In this document: positions 28,030 to 37,138 of the stretch, one piece after another
How positions within the stretch are numbered: position 1 is the first letter of the stretch
Layout of the letters: each line of letters opens with the position of its first letter
Origin: Noviherbaspirillum galbum
GTDB taxonomy: Bacteria > Pseudomonadota > Gammaproteobacteria > Burkholderiales > Burkholderiaceae_D
Length of the DNA stretch: 64,000 nt
Reading direction: 5' to 3'
NCBI RefSeq assembly: GCF_010974945.1
Contig: NZ_JAAIVB010000073.1
Span: 62,001-126,000 of the forward strand
The notes under the pieces: generated by a model
Database searches by the model: none
Seen by the model: only the letters and a program-made list of their open reading frames with translations
Told to the model about the DNA's origin: nothing
Made by a program: the position numbers and the translations under genes

Positions 28030-28326
28030 GATCGGACTTTAACTGCTAACACCTACCGCTGCATTTTAACGTTGAGCGTCCCCTTTTCGAAGCATGGCAG
28101 GCTGGTTTGGGTCGGAGGCAGCCCTTGCCAAACTTCCGGTATCGGCCAGAAGCGGGCATTCACGTATGGCTGCTTTCAAGTAGCAACTTTTTGGTCGCTA
28201 CCGGCCCGCGGTGATGGACCGCAGCCGAACCCATGACCCCTGACGTTACGCTGCAAGACATCAAGCTGTTTCGCGCAGTAACTGTATTAAGATGCTGACA
28301 ACAAGATCAGGACAGAGGAGAAGGCG
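28030..28326. other. End of the integron array and module border
   Basis: GTTGAGC (28071-28077) fits the GTTRRRY core and may be the right end of a decayed fifth attC. The 54-bp dispersed repeat follows at 28109-28162. The rest up to the DUF262 gene holds no gene that I can support. Confidence 0.45.
28109..28162 (+). repeat. Dispersed 54-bp repeat, copy E
   Basis: The core CCCTTGCCAAACTTCCGG then TATCGGCCAGAAGCGGGCAT matches 18673-18726 in the same orientation with about eight differences. It lies at the border between the integron array and the DUF262/DUF1524 gene. Confidence 0.7.
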
Positions 28327-30411
28327 ATGCAGCCACAGAAGGCACCGATCACACAACTGTTTAGCGCACCGTATCAGTATCAGATTCCGGTATTCCAGCG
28401 GGGGTACGTCTGGACGTTGGAGAAGCAGGTAATTCCTCTCTGGGCAGATGTGGCCGACCGAGCGAATGCACTCCTGGACCGTCGAATGCTGCCGTCCGGC
28501 TCGGGAACACATGCCCTGCGACCGCTCGCAAAGCATTTTCTTGGGTCGATTGTGCTGGCCCCGTTGCAGAACAACTTCGGTCGGGTTGGTGCATATGAAG
28601 TGATTGACGGACAACAGCGAACCACAACTCTGCACCTATTGATATTGGCACTTCGTCACGCGACGCAGCAGCTAAGGGACTCGCCATTGCCACAGATGCT
28701 GGACGTGCTGGTCCGCAACCCGGGCCCGTATCCGAATCATTCCGACGACCATCACAAGGTTTGGCCCACACAAGCCGGTCGCCAGGAAATGAGGGCATTA
28801 GACGAGGCGATGAGTGCCGATGCTGTGTGCGAGGCCTATCCGGCCAAGATCGAGAGGAAGGTGGACGGCAAGAGGAAGGTCGAGAAAGTCGAGCGGCCGC
28901 TCATGATTCAAGCCTACCTATATCTGTACCACGCATGTCTAGCGTACTTGAGAGGTGTCGATCTCGGGGATGCCGTCGATGCCGCAAGTGAGCGCACCTT
29001 TAGCGATGCGCTGGTCAGCGCCATTCGGGGCTCGAACGTGGTGGAGCCATTGCAGGCAAAACTCGACATCCAAACCGACAGGGCAGAGATCCTATACACG
29101 ACTCTCAACGAGAACATCCAGTTGATGACTCTGTCGCTGGATGCCGAAGATGATCCACAGGTCATTTTCGAGACGCTCAACGCTCGCGGTGAGCCGCTTC
29201 TCGCCTCGGATCTGATCCGAAACCTCATATTTCTCGAAGCAGCTCGCGACGGCAAGCCGGTGGCGACCTTATACGACGCGTACTGGAAGCATTTCGACGA
29301 GCAAAGTGACGATAAGAAGGTCGTCAGCGCGAATCGGTACTGGCGCGAGAAAGAACGCCAAGGCCGATTGACCTATCCGCGCATCGACCTGTTCTTTTTT
29401 CATTACACGATCTTACGAAGCCAGCATGAAACACTGGCCACGCACGTGTTTCAAGGGTTCAAGGAGTGGTGGCAGAAGGAACGGCGCGACCTGGATGGTG
29501 AGCTACGCCGCATTATCAAGGCGAGCGAAATCTTCCACGAGTTAGTCTCTCCCGAGGGAACGACGTATGTGGCGGAGTTTGGCCGACTCATCAAGACGTT
29601 GGACGTCAGCTCCATAACACCGGTCTACATGGCGCTACGTGAGCGACTCGAGGCCGATAGCGATTCGCTTCGGTTTGCTTTGAGCGATCTTGCTTCCTAC
29701 CTGACCCGGAGGGCGGTTTGCGGCTTCACGACAAAGGGCTACAACCGCGTGTTCATGCGGCTGCTGGAGGTCGTCACGGGTGCCCAGGAGAAGCCGGAAG
29801 AAGCACTTCGCGAAGCGTTGCTGAAGCTGGGAGGCGACAGCCAGAAGTGGCCGACTGACGAAGAGTTTTCTGAGCGTTGGTCTAATCGTGCTGTCTATCG
29901 GGAACTCCGACCAGCCAAGGTTTGCGCCATGCTGCGAGCCCTGGAATATGCATCGCGTGGATCGTTCCAAGGCTCGCAGGAGGTTCCCGAGCAGTCCAAA
30001 CTAACGGTGGAGCACGTCTTGCCGCAGACCTGGGAAGGCGACAGGCACTATCCCATTGAGGAAATGAAGGATGAGCACCGATTGGTTCGGAACCACATGG
30101 TTCAGACGTTTGGCAATCTGACGCTGCTGACGGGGCCACTCAACAGCTCCGTCAGCAACGGTCCTTTCCTCGACTATGAGGGGGAGGGAAAAACGATCGA
30201 GGGCAAGAAGGCCGGTCTAGGCAAGAGCGCGCTGGTGATGAATACGTATTTCAGCAGGCCGGCACTTCAGACGTGGGACGATGCCGCTATCCGGATAAGG
30301 GCAAAGGCGACCTTGGCCGCTGCGTTGCTGGTGTGGCCCCGTCCTGTTAAGCAGCTGGTAGAGCCTAGGAAGGTTTCGGATGCCTTGGGCGGCCAAGGAC
30401 TGACACTATGA
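28327..30411 (+). CDS. DUF262/DUF1524 GmrSD-type nuclease
   Basis: A 694-residue protein. The N-terminal DUF262 domain (ParB/Srx-like) has YQIPVFQRGYVW and the signature VIDGQQRTTTLHLLILAL (about residues 95-115), which binds or hydrolyses nucleotide in GmrS. The C-terminal DUF1524 domain has the His-Me nuclease motif LTVEHVLPQTWEG followed by HRLVRNHMVQTFGNLTLL. The fused form resembles single-chain GmrSD type IV enzymes, and SspE and BrxU of phosphorothioate and BREX systems. These attack modified phage DNA. No partner modification genes (ssp or dnd) are visible, so it is likely a stand-alone type IV restriction factor (inference). Confidence 0.88.
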   Translation: MQPQKAPITQLFSAPYQYQIPVFQRGYVWTLEKQVIPLWADVADRANALLDRRMLPSGSGTHALRPLAKHFLGSIVLAPLQNNFGRVGAYEVIDGQQRTTTLHLLILALRHATQQLRDSPLPQMLDVLVRNPGPYPNHSDDHHKVWPTQAGRQEMRALDEAMSADAVCEAYPAKIERKVDGKRKVEKVERPLMIQAYLYLYHACLAYLRGVDLGDAVDAASERTFSDALVSAIRGSNVVEPLQAKLDIQTDRAEILYTTLNENIQLMTLSLDAEDDPQVIFETLNARGEPLLASDLIRNLIFLEAARDGKPVATLYDAYWKHFDEQSDDKKVVSANRYWREKERQGRLTYPRIDLFFFHYTILRSQHETLATHVFQGFKEWWQKERRDLDGELRRIIKASEIFHELVSPEGTTYVAEFGRLIKTLDVSSITPVYMALRERLEADSDSLRFALSDLASYLTRRAVCGFTTKGYNRVFMRLLEVVTGAQEKPEEALREALLKLGGDSQKWPTDEEFSERWSNRAVYRELRPAKVCAMLRALEYASRGSFQGSQEVPEQSKLTVEHVLPQTWEGDRHYPIEEMKDEHRLVRNHMVQTFGNLTLLTGPLNSSVSNGPFLDYEGEGKTIEGKKAGLGKSALVMNTYFSRPALQTWDDAAIRIRAKATLAAALLVWPRPVKQLVEPRKVSDALGGQGLTL

Positions 30412-30764
30412 TTTGGTAAGAGGTTAGTCATTCGTCCGGTCACAAGGTGCGGATCGGTCACTCTTGAGGTCGTAACTACGCTGAGGGAGCGGTCCTCAAT
30501 GACCTTATCGTGCCGGATACCGTATGGCCGATACTTAGCGGTCAATCACCCCAAACGTAGCATTTTAGTCATCTGACGCGCCGAAGCCGTGTCGCTAGCG
30601 AATGTCCGCTTTTGGGCTCCAAATTCGATCTTGCGGATTTCTGCAATGGGTCGATTCCGGAAGCTCAGAGCTGTTGCGAGAAGAGTTGATCGGATGCTGT
30701 CGGGATTCGAACCACACGACTGGAATTCCCGCAAATTGACGAAGGACCTTTTAAAATCATCCCC
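30412..30764. other. Intergenic stretch with a repeat relative
   Basis: No gene was found in 353 bases. ACCGTATGGCCGATACTTAG and CGGTCAATCACC at about 30518-30548 resemble the dispersed repeat core and again lie at a module border (after the DUF262 gene). GGGATTCGAACC at 30702-30713 looks like a tRNA T-arm on the minus strand but no stem or tRNA body fits. Confidence 0.4.
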
Positions 30765-31460
30765 ATGTGCGCCAACTATCTCCCTGCCACGCCGGACCAA
30801 CTGCAACGCTACTTCGGCGTCGCGGCGCCCGACTCACGCTACAAGGCGGAAGCCTATCCAGGTTACATGGCGCCGATGATTCGTCCGCCGCGCGCCGATT
30901 CATTACCTGGCGACCGCGCCTGTGCGTTGGCAATGTTCGGCATGGTCCCGCACTGGGCGAAACTGGATCTCGCGCGCCAGACATACAACGCCCGGACCGA
31001 GACTGTGGCCACCAAGCCCAGCTTCCGGAATGCCTACAAGAAGCGGCAATTCTGCATCATTCCCGTCCACAGCTTCTTCGAGCCGAATTACGAAACCGGC
31101 AAAGCTGTGCGCTGGGAAATCAGCCAAGCCGAGCGTGACCCCCTGGGGCTGGCCGGCATCTGGGAATACCGTGCCGACGGGCCCCATGGCTTGCCGCTGC
31201 TGTCGTTCTCGATGCTGACGATCAATGCCGACGGCGACCCATTGATGCAGCGGTTTCACAAGCCGGATGATGAGAAGCGCATGGTCGTGATTTTGCACCC
31301 CGACCAATACGATGCATGGCTGCATTGTCCGATTGAAGACGCTCCCGACTTTTTCACGCGCTTTCCGGCCAACCAGTTGACCGCCATCGCCGCGCCTCGA
31401 ACCAGCGCCAAATCCGCCCAAGCAAACACCCCTCGCCCAGAGAACGGGTCATTGCTGTAA
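30765..31460 (+). CDS. SRAP domain protein (YedK/HMCES type)
   Basis: A 231-residue SOS-response-associated peptidase that shields abasic sites in single-stranded DNA by a covalent link through Cys2. The start MCANYLPATPDQ places that Cys directly after Met. Other conserved parts are MVPHWAK, the active-site TYNARTETVATKPSFR, CIIPVHSFFEPN (Glu) and PLMQRFHKP (His). It lies just upstream of the SOS mutagenesis cassette, and the two may work together on damaged templates. A GC-rich hairpin without a T run (31480-31501) follows. Confidence 0.93.
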   Translation: MCANYLPATPDQLQRYFGVAAPDSRYKAEAYPGYMAPMIRPPRADSLPGDRACALAMFGMVPHWAKLDLARQTYNARTETVATKPSFRNAYKKRQFCIIPVHSFFEPNYETGKAVRWEISQAERDPLGLAGIWEYRADGPHGLPLLSFSMLTINADGDPLMQRFHKPDDEKRMVVILHPDQYDAWLHCPIEDAPDFFTRFPANQLTAIAAPRTSAKSAQANTPRPENGSLL

Positions 31461-31598
31461 CGCCATCGAAACCCTGTTCGCGCGGCACCGTCTCGCCGCG
31501 CGTGGTAAATCGCCATCGCCAAAGTGGGAACATGCATTGATTTTGAGCATGAACACCCACCCCCGCGCCCCTATTGGGTTTGGCGGCGCCATGCCCGG

Positions 31599-31644
31599 CT
31601 TTTCCACAAGCTATCTACTGCTTATCCACAACTGTCGTGGATAA
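31599..31644. promoter_or_regulatory. Cluster of DnaA-box-like sites upstream of imuA
   Basis: TTTTCCACA (31599-31607), TTATCCACA (31622-31630, perfect) and, inverted, CGTGGATAA (31636-31644, one mismatch) lie within 46 bases. The last two form a dyad. They stand 38 bases before the LexA box of imuA, which suggests joint control by DnaA and LexA, or a DnaA reservoir (inference). Confidence 0.5.
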
Positions 31645-31681
31645 CTTTTGAAGCCCGGTACAACGCGGCACTTGCGCATTT

Positions 31682-31701
31682 TACTGTATGTTTATACAGT
31701 A
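31682..31701. promoter_or_regulatory. LexA (SOS) box of imuA-imuB-dnaE2
   Basis: TACTGTATGTTTATACAGTA is a perfect 20-bp palindromic LexA operator. It ends 34 bases before the imuA start at 31736. An earlier ATG at 31688 lies inside the operator and so is unlikely to be the start. Confidence 0.93.
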
Positions 31702-31735
31702 TAAAATCCACGCCTTCTTCAAAGGAATTTCTGTC

Positions 31736-32476
31736 ATGCGCACTGTTTCTGCCGCCGCGGTGCGCGACGCCGCCGGCGTGGCGGCCGCGTTCCCGCACGT
31801 CTGGCGCGCCAATCAACTGGGGTCGTATCGCACCGCCACCGTCCCGACCGGACATGCGACGCTGGACCGCGAGCTGCCCGATGGCGGCTGGCCAGCCAGC
31901 GTCTTGATTGAGCTGCTGACCCAGCAGCCGGGTATCGGCGAAATGCGCTTGTTGCAGCCGGCGCTGCGCCAGGCCGGCAGCCGTGCGATTGCCTTGGTCC
32001 AACCGCCATACCCACCGCAAGCGGCGGCCTGGGCCGCCGAGGGCTTTCCAGTGCAGCGGCTGGTGTGGGTCAAGAGCCGGCGGACCGTCGATGCCTTGTG
32101 GGCGGCCGAGCAAAGCCTGCGCAATCGCTCCTGTGTGGCCCTCGTGCTGTGGCAACCCCAAGTGCGTCATGAGGCGTTGCGCCGCCTGCATCTGGCGGCC
32201 CAGGGCGGCGATGCCACGGTGTGGCTGGTGCGCCCGCTGGCCGCCGCCCAGGAGGCGTCACCGGCGCCGCTGCGCTTGGCGCTGCGACCCGCCGCCGCCG
32301 GTATCCGCATTGACATCGTCAAGCGCCGCGGTCCGCGCCGTGACGCCCCCCTCATTGTGCCGCTGGAGAACATGCCGGCGGCGGATTTCCACTCTTTCGA
32401 ACCCCACCATGCGTCTGTGGCTCAGCGTCCATCTGCCGTTGTTACCGCTCGAAACGCTGCGGCCGTGCTGGTCTGA
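31736..32476 (+). CDS. imuA: ImuA, SOS translesion synthesis accessory protein
   Basis: A 246-residue RecA/SulA-like protein that works with ImuB and DnaE2 in error-prone lesion bypass. FPHVWRANQLGSYRTATVPT and GHATLDRELPDGGWPASVLIE are typical of proteobacterial ImuA; VALVLWQP is the Walker-B-like strand. ATG 31736 follows AAGGAA and lies beyond the LexA operator. The gene overlaps imuB by 68 bases, which ensures coupled expression. Confidence 0.92.
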   Translation: MRTVSAAAVRDAAGVAAAFPHVWRANQLGSYRTATVPTGHATLDRELPDGGWPASVLIELLTQQPGIGEMRLLQPALRQAGSRAIALVQPPYPPQAAAWAAEGFPVQRLVWVKSRRTVDALWAAEQSLRNRSCVALVLWQPQVRHEALRRLHLAAQGGDATVWLVRPLAAAQEASPAPLRLALRPAAAGIRIDIVKRRGPRRDAPLIVPLENMPAADFHSFEPHHASVAQRPSAVVTARNAAAVLV

Positions 32477-33875
32477 ACCGGGGGCGCACGTCGTCCTCGA
32501 GCACGAGCGCGTGCTGGTCGCCAGCCAAGCGGCGCGGGAGGCGGGCGTGCGGGTCGGCATGAAGCGCAACGGCGTGCTGACGCTCTGTCCGGAGGCGGCC
32601 GTGCATGCGCGCGACGAGCAGCGCGAGCGCATGGCGTTGGACAGCGTCGCGCTATGCCTGTTGCAGTACACGCCCGACGTCGCGTACGCCGAGCAACACA
32701 GCCTGATGCTGGAGGTCGGCGCCAGCCTGCGCGCATTTGGCGGCGTGCGCCGGCTGTTTCGCCGGGCCCAGGCCGACGTGCTGGCGCTGGGGTTGACCGG
32801 CCATTGGGGCATGGCACCGACCGCGCAAGGCGCCTGGCTGTTGGCGCACGCCGCCGGCGTGGCAGGCTGCCGCCGCCGCGTGTTACGCATGGAAACACTG
32901 GTGCCGGTGCTCAATCGGATTCCGTGCCGCATTTTGCCGCCGCTGGCGCCCTATCTGGACTGGCTCACCGCCATTGGCTGCCGCACCCTGGGCGAGTTGC
33001 GGCGCTTGCCGCGTGCTGGGCTCAAGCGGCGCTGTGACGAGGCGGTGCTCGAGGCCCTGGACCGCGCCTATGGTCAGGCGCCGGAGTTGTTTCGCTGGAT
33101 AGAAACGCCGGAAGTGTTTGCGGCCAGACTGGAACTACCGGACCGTATCGACCAGGCAGAAGGCGTGCTGTTCGGCGCGCGCCGGCTGCTGTTGCAAATG
33201 ACGGGCTGGCTCATCGCGCGGCAGCGGGCGGTCGAGCGCTTCACCTTGACCATGGAGCATGAGCGCGGGCGCCAAGCCGTACCGCCCACCGTGCTAGAGG
33301 TGGCGCTCGCCGCAGCAGCTTGGCAAGAGCCGCATCTGACCCGCTTGCTCAAGGAACGGCTGGGCCGCTTGACGCTGGCCGGTTCCGTCATCGTCTTGCG
33401 GCTAGAGGCGACGCAGACCGTAGCGATGGCACCGCCGTCCGCCTCGCTGTTCCCGGAACCGGGCGGCACGCCGGCGGATTTTCAGCGCTTGATCGAGTTG
33501 CTGAGCGCGCGTCTGGGCGACGACCACGTTCTGGTGCCGGCATTAGTTGCAGACCATCGGCCTGAGCTGTGCAATCGCTGGTTGCCGGCGGCGACCGCCA
33601 AACGGACCGCCACGCCGTCCCTACCCGACATTGAGCGTCCATTTTGGCTGCTCGAATCGCCCATCGAACTGATGCTGCGCGAAGAGCGTCCATTTTATGG
33701 CTCCCCGCTGCGCCTGTTGGGCAGTGCCGAGCGCATCGAATGCGGCTGGTGGGATGGCCAACTGGTCGTGCGTGACTATTTCGTCGCCCAGGGCGCGGAA
33801 TCGGCCTGTTACTGGGTCTACCGCGAACGGTTGGGCGACGATATCCGCTGGTATTTGCATGGCTTGTTCGGCTGA
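32409..33875 (+). CDS. imuB: ImuB, Y-family polymerase-like protein
   Basis: A 488-residue protein beginning MRLWLSVHLPLLPLETL at ATG 32409, inside the end of imuA. It is related to Y-family polymerases, but the catalytic acidic residues of that family are not seen; in ImuB it acts as a hub that links DnaE2, ImuA and the beta clamp. The helix-hairpin-helix part (TAIGCRTLGELRRLPRAGL) and the C-terminal DYFVAQGAESACYWVYRERL are present. It is SOS-controlled through the imuA promoter and has no apparent damage. Confidence 0.93.
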   Translation: MRLWLSVHLPLLPLETLRPCWSEPGAHVVLEHERVLVASQAAREAGVRVGMKRNGVLTLCPEAAVHARDEQRERMALDSVALCLLQYTPDVAYAEQHSLMLEVGASLRAFGGVRRLFRRAQADVLALGLTGHWGMAPTAQGAWLLAHAAGVAGCRRRVLRMETLVPVLNRIPCRILPPLAPYLDWLTAIGCRTLGELRRLPRAGLKRRCDEAVLEALDRAYGQAPELFRWIETPEVFAARLELPDRIDQAEGVLFGARRLLLQMTGWLIARQRAVERFTLTMEHERGRQAVPPTVLEVALAAAAWQEPHLTRLLKERLGRLTLAGSVIVLRLEATQTVAMAPPSASLFPEPGGTPADFQRLIELLSARLGDDHVLVPALVADHRPELCNRWLPAATAKRTATPSLPDIERPFWLLESPIELMLREERPFYGSPLRLLGSAERIECGWWDGQLVVRDYFVAQGAESACYWVYRERLGDDIRWYLHGLFG

Positions 33876-33878
33876 GCC

Positions 33879-36800
33879 ATGGCGACCAACTCGTCCGAGG
33901 CGCTGCCCGCGTATGCCGAATTGCAGTGCGTATCGAACTTCACCTTCTTGCGCGGCGCCTCGCACCCGGAAGAACTGGTGGCACGCGCCAGCCAGCTCGG
34001 CTACCAGGCGCTGGCGCTGACCGACGAGTGTTCCGTGGCCGGCGTCGTGCGTGCGCATACCGAAGCCAAGAAATGGGGACTCCATCTCGTCATCGGCAGC
34101 CAGTTTCAGGTCAGCGACGAGAGCGGGCGGCCGGCTTTTACGCTCATCGCGCTCGCGCAAAACCGCAACGGCTACGGCAACCTGTGTGAATTGATTACCC
34201 TGGGCCGCACCCGGGCTGCCAAGGGCAGCTACTGTCTGCGCCTGGCGGATTTCACGCAGCCCGAGCCGGCGTATGCCCACTTGCGCGGCTTGCCCGATTG
34301 CTTGGTTCTGTTGGCGCCCAAACACCATATCGCCAAACCCGACCTGCTCCAACAGGCGCAGTGGCTGTGCGCCGCCTTCCCGGACCGCGCCTGGCTGGCC
34401 CTGACCTTGCTGCACAAGTCGCGCGATGCGCAACATCGGTCGGTGGTCGAGCACGTGGCACACAGCCTGGGCTTGCCAGTGGTGGCCACGGGCGACGTCT
34501 GCATGCACGTGCGTTCGCGCAAACCCATGCAAGACACCCTGACCGCGATTCGCTTGCGCAAATCGATTGCCGACTGCGGCTTCGAGCTGGCGCCGAATGC
34601 CGAACAGCATTTGCGCGCGCGCCTACGGCTCGGCAACCTGTATCCGCCGGCGGCGCTGGCCGAGACGCTCAAGATTGCCGCACGCTGCACGTTTTCTCTC
34701 GACGAGCTGCGCTACGAATACCCAGACGAACTGGTGCCGGCCGGTGAGACGGCGGCCAGCTACTTGCGCGGCGAAACCTATCTCGGCGCCCATCGCCGCT
34801 TCCCGCTCGGGATTCCAGCCCAGGTGCAGCAGCAACTCGAACACGAGCTGGCGCTCATCGCGGAGATGGCGTACGAGCCGTATTTCTTGACCGTGTATGA
34901 CATCGTCCGTTTCGCGCGTGGGCGCCAAATCCTGTGCCAGGGGCGCGGCTCGGCCGCCAACAGCGCGGTCTGCTATTGCCTCGGCATCACCGAGGTCGAC
35001 CCAGCGCGCGGCAACCTGCTGTTCGAGCGCTTCATTTCCAAGGAGCGCAATGAACCGCCCGACATCGACGTGGATTTTGAGCACCAGCGCCGCGAAGAAG
35101 TCATCCAGTACATCTATGCCAAGTATGGCCGCCAGCGCGCGGCCTTGACCGGCGTCGTCATCAGTTATCGGCCCAAGAGCGTGTTGCGCGACGTCGGCAA
35201 GGCACTGGGGGTGGACCTCGGCCTCGTCGACCAAGTCGCCAAGTCGCATCGCTGGTGGGATGGCAGTGCGGCGCTGGCCGAGCGCTTCGCCGAATGCGGC
35301 CTGGACCCAAGCTCACCCGTCGCCCAGCATTGGGCCGACATCGCGCAAAAACTGCTGTCGTTCCCGCGCCATCTGTCGCAGCACCCGGGCGGCTTCATCA
35401 TCGCGCGCGGCAAGTTGTTGCGGCTGGTGCCGATTGAAAATGCGGCGATGCCAGAGCGCAGCGTCGTCCAGTGGGACAAGGATGACCTGGATGCCTTGGG
35501 CTTGCTGAAGGTCGACATCCTGGCGCTCGGCATGCTGAGCATGATTCGCCGGGCGCTCGAGCTGATTTCGCAGCAGCGCGGCGAGCGCTTCGAGTTGCAA
35601 GACATTCCGGCCGAAGACCCGGCGACGTACGCCATGATTGGCCGCGCCGACACGGTCGGCGTATTCCAAATTGAAAGCCGGGCACAAATGTCGATGCTGC
35701 CGCGCCTGTTGCCGCGCACCTTCTACGACCTGGTGATTGAAGTGGCGATTATTCGCCCCGGGCCGATTCAGGGCGGCATGATTCATCCATATCTGCGCCG
35801 GCGCCAAGGACTCGAGCCGGTCACCTATCCGAGCCCGGCCATCGAACAGGCATTGGCGCGTACGCTCGGGGTGCCGATATTCCAGGAACAAGTGATGCAA
35901 ATCGCGATGCTGGCCGGCGGCTTCACGCCCGGCGAAGCCGACCAGCTGCGGCGGGCAATGGCGGCCTGGAAGCGCAAGGGGCAACTCGATAAGTTCCAGG
36001 ACAAGCTGACCCAGGGCATGCGCGCCAACGGCTATTCGGAAGAATTCGCGCAACAGATTTGTCAGCAAGTGCAGGGCTTTGCCGAATACGGCTTCCCGGA
36101 AAGCCATGCGGCGAGCTTTGCCTTGCTGGCGTATGCCAGCAGCTGGCTCAAGTGTCATGAGCCGGAAGCGTTCCTGGCGGCGCTGCTGAATAGCCAGCCG
36201 ATGGGCTTTTATGCGCCGGCGCAGCTGGTGCAAGACAGCCGCCGCCACGGCGTTACCGTCTTGCCGGTCGATGTCCAGGCGAGCACATGGGAAGCGGCGC
36301 TGGAAGACATGGGACGCGCGCGGCCGGCGGTGCGGCTGGGACTGAACATGGTGTCGGGCTTGGCACAGGAAGCAGGGTTCAGAATCGAGGAGGCGCGCGC
36401 CATCGAGCCGTTTGCCGATATCCACGACTTGGCGCTGCGCGCGCAGTTGCAGCGCCTGGACTTGGAACAGCTGGCCGACGCCAATGCATTGGCGTCCTTG
36501 GCTGGGCACCGCCGCCAAGCGCTGTGGCAAGCCGTCGCCGGCGCGCCCGACAAGGGCTTGTTGCAGCGGGCGGCAATTGCGGAGGACGAGATTCAGTTGC
36601 CCGCACCGTCGGAAGCCGACGACATCGTCGGCGACTACCGGTCGCTCGGCTTGACGCTGGGCCGCCACCCGCTGGCGCTGCTGCGGCCGGTGCTCGCCAA
36701 GATGCGCTTCTTGCCGGCGGACGTCCTCAACACGTTTGCCGACCGCCAGGTAGCGCGCGCTTGCGGCATCGTGACCGTGCGCCAGCGCCCGGAAACCGCA

Positions 36801-37028
36801 AAGGGTGTCGTCTTCTTGACGATGGAAGACGAAACCGGGGCGGTCAATGTGATTGTCTGGCGTGACCTGGTCGACCGCCAGCGCAAGGAATTGCTGGGGG
36901 CGTCGCTGCTGGGCGTGTATGGCATTTGGCAGCGCGAAGGGGACGTGCGCAATCTGGTGGCGAAACGCCTGGTCGATTTGTCGCACCTGCTGGGCAGGCT
37001 GACGGCGAACAGTCGGGATTTTTGCTAG
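33879..37028 (+). CDS. dnaE2: Error-prone DNA polymerase DnaE2 (ImuC)
   Basis: A 1049-residue C-family polymerase for mutagenic bypass. The N-terminal PHP domain starts at YAELQCVSNFTFLRGASHP. The polymerase core has QGRGSAANSAVCYCLGIT and the catalytic acidic motif PPDIDVDFEHQRREEVI. The C-terminal OB-fold has GVVFLTMEDETGAVNVIVW. The length fits DnaE2 and is shorter than DnaE1. It starts 3 bases after the imuB stop, completing the imuA-imuB-dnaE2 operon. Confidence 0.96.
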   Translation: MATNSSEALPAYAELQCVSNFTFLRGASHPEELVARASQLGYQALALTDECSVAGVVRAHTEAKKWGLHLVIGSQFQVSDESGRPAFTLIALAQNRNGYGNLCELITLGRTRAAKGSYCLRLADFTQPEPAYAHLRGLPDCLVLLAPKHHIAKPDLLQQAQWLCAAFPDRAWLALTLLHKSRDAQHRSVVEHVAHSLGLPVVATGDVCMHVRSRKPMQDTLTAIRLRKSIADCGFELAPNAEQHLRARLRLGNLYPPAALAETLKIAARCTFSLDELRYEYPDELVPAGETAASYLRGETYLGAHRRFPLGIPAQVQQQLEHELALIAEMAYEPYFLTVYDIVRFARGRQILCQGRGSAANSAVCYCLGITEVDPARGNLLFERFISKERNEPPDIDVDFEHQRREEVIQYIYAKYGRQRAALTGVVISYRPKSVLRDVGKALGVDLGLVDQVAKSHRWWDGSAALAERFAECGLDPSSPVAQHWADIAQKLLSFPRHLSQHPGGFIIARGKLLRLVPIENAAMPERSVVQWDKDDLDALGLLKVDILALGMLSMIRRALELISQQRGERFELQDIPAEDPATYAMIGRADTVGVFQIESRAQMSMLPRLLPRTFYDLVIEVAIIRPGPIQGGMIHPYLRRRQGLEPVTYPSPAIEQALARTLGVPIFQEQVMQIAMLAGGFTPGEADQLRRAMAAWKRKGQLDKFQDKLTQGMRANGYSEEFAQQICQQVQGFAEYGFPESHAASFALLAYASSWLKCHEPEAFLAALLNSQPMGFYAPAQLVQDSRRHGVTVLPVDVQASTWEAALEDMGRARPAVRLGLNMVSGLAQEAGFRIEEARAIEPFADIHDLALRAQLQRLDLEQLADANALASLAGHRRQALWQAVAGAPDKGLLQRAAIAEDEIQLPAPSEADDIVGDYRSLGLTLGRHPLALLRPVLAKMRFLPADVLNTFADRQVARACGIVTVRQRPETAKGVVFLTMEDETGAVNVIVWRDLVDRQRKELLGASLLGVYGIWQREGDVRNLVAKRLVDLSHLLGRLTANSRDFC

Positions 37029-37138
37029 CAGCTGCCAAAAGCTATCGCCTCGCCAGGTTTTTTCACGCTGCGATTAGTGCTCTGCACAGGGGACGCGCAC
37101 AATACCGCCGAATCTCACATTAAACAAAGCAGAGAGCG

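Larger units (their letters stand above)
24395..28077 (+). mobile_element. Integron gene-cassette array (five cassettes)
   Basis: Five short genes on the plus strand are each followed by attC-like sites (four clear, one doubtful), with spacing and site structure of integron cassettes. The intI fragment lies immediately upstream in the divergent orientation and has lost its catalytic domain, so the array can no longer move through its own integrase. Base composition is lower in GC than the neighbours and differs between cassettes, as expected for separately acquired cassettes. Confidence 0.8.

Noticed and set aside
30702..30713. GGGATTCGAACC, a tRNA T-arm-like motif on the minus strand
   Set aside because: The T stem does not pair beyond two or three bases and no tRNA body can be folded around it.
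31480..31501. GC-rich hairpin after the SRAP gene as a rho-independent terminator
   Set aside because: The 7-bp stem GCGCGGC/GCCGCGC is real but no T run follows, so I did not list it as a terminator.
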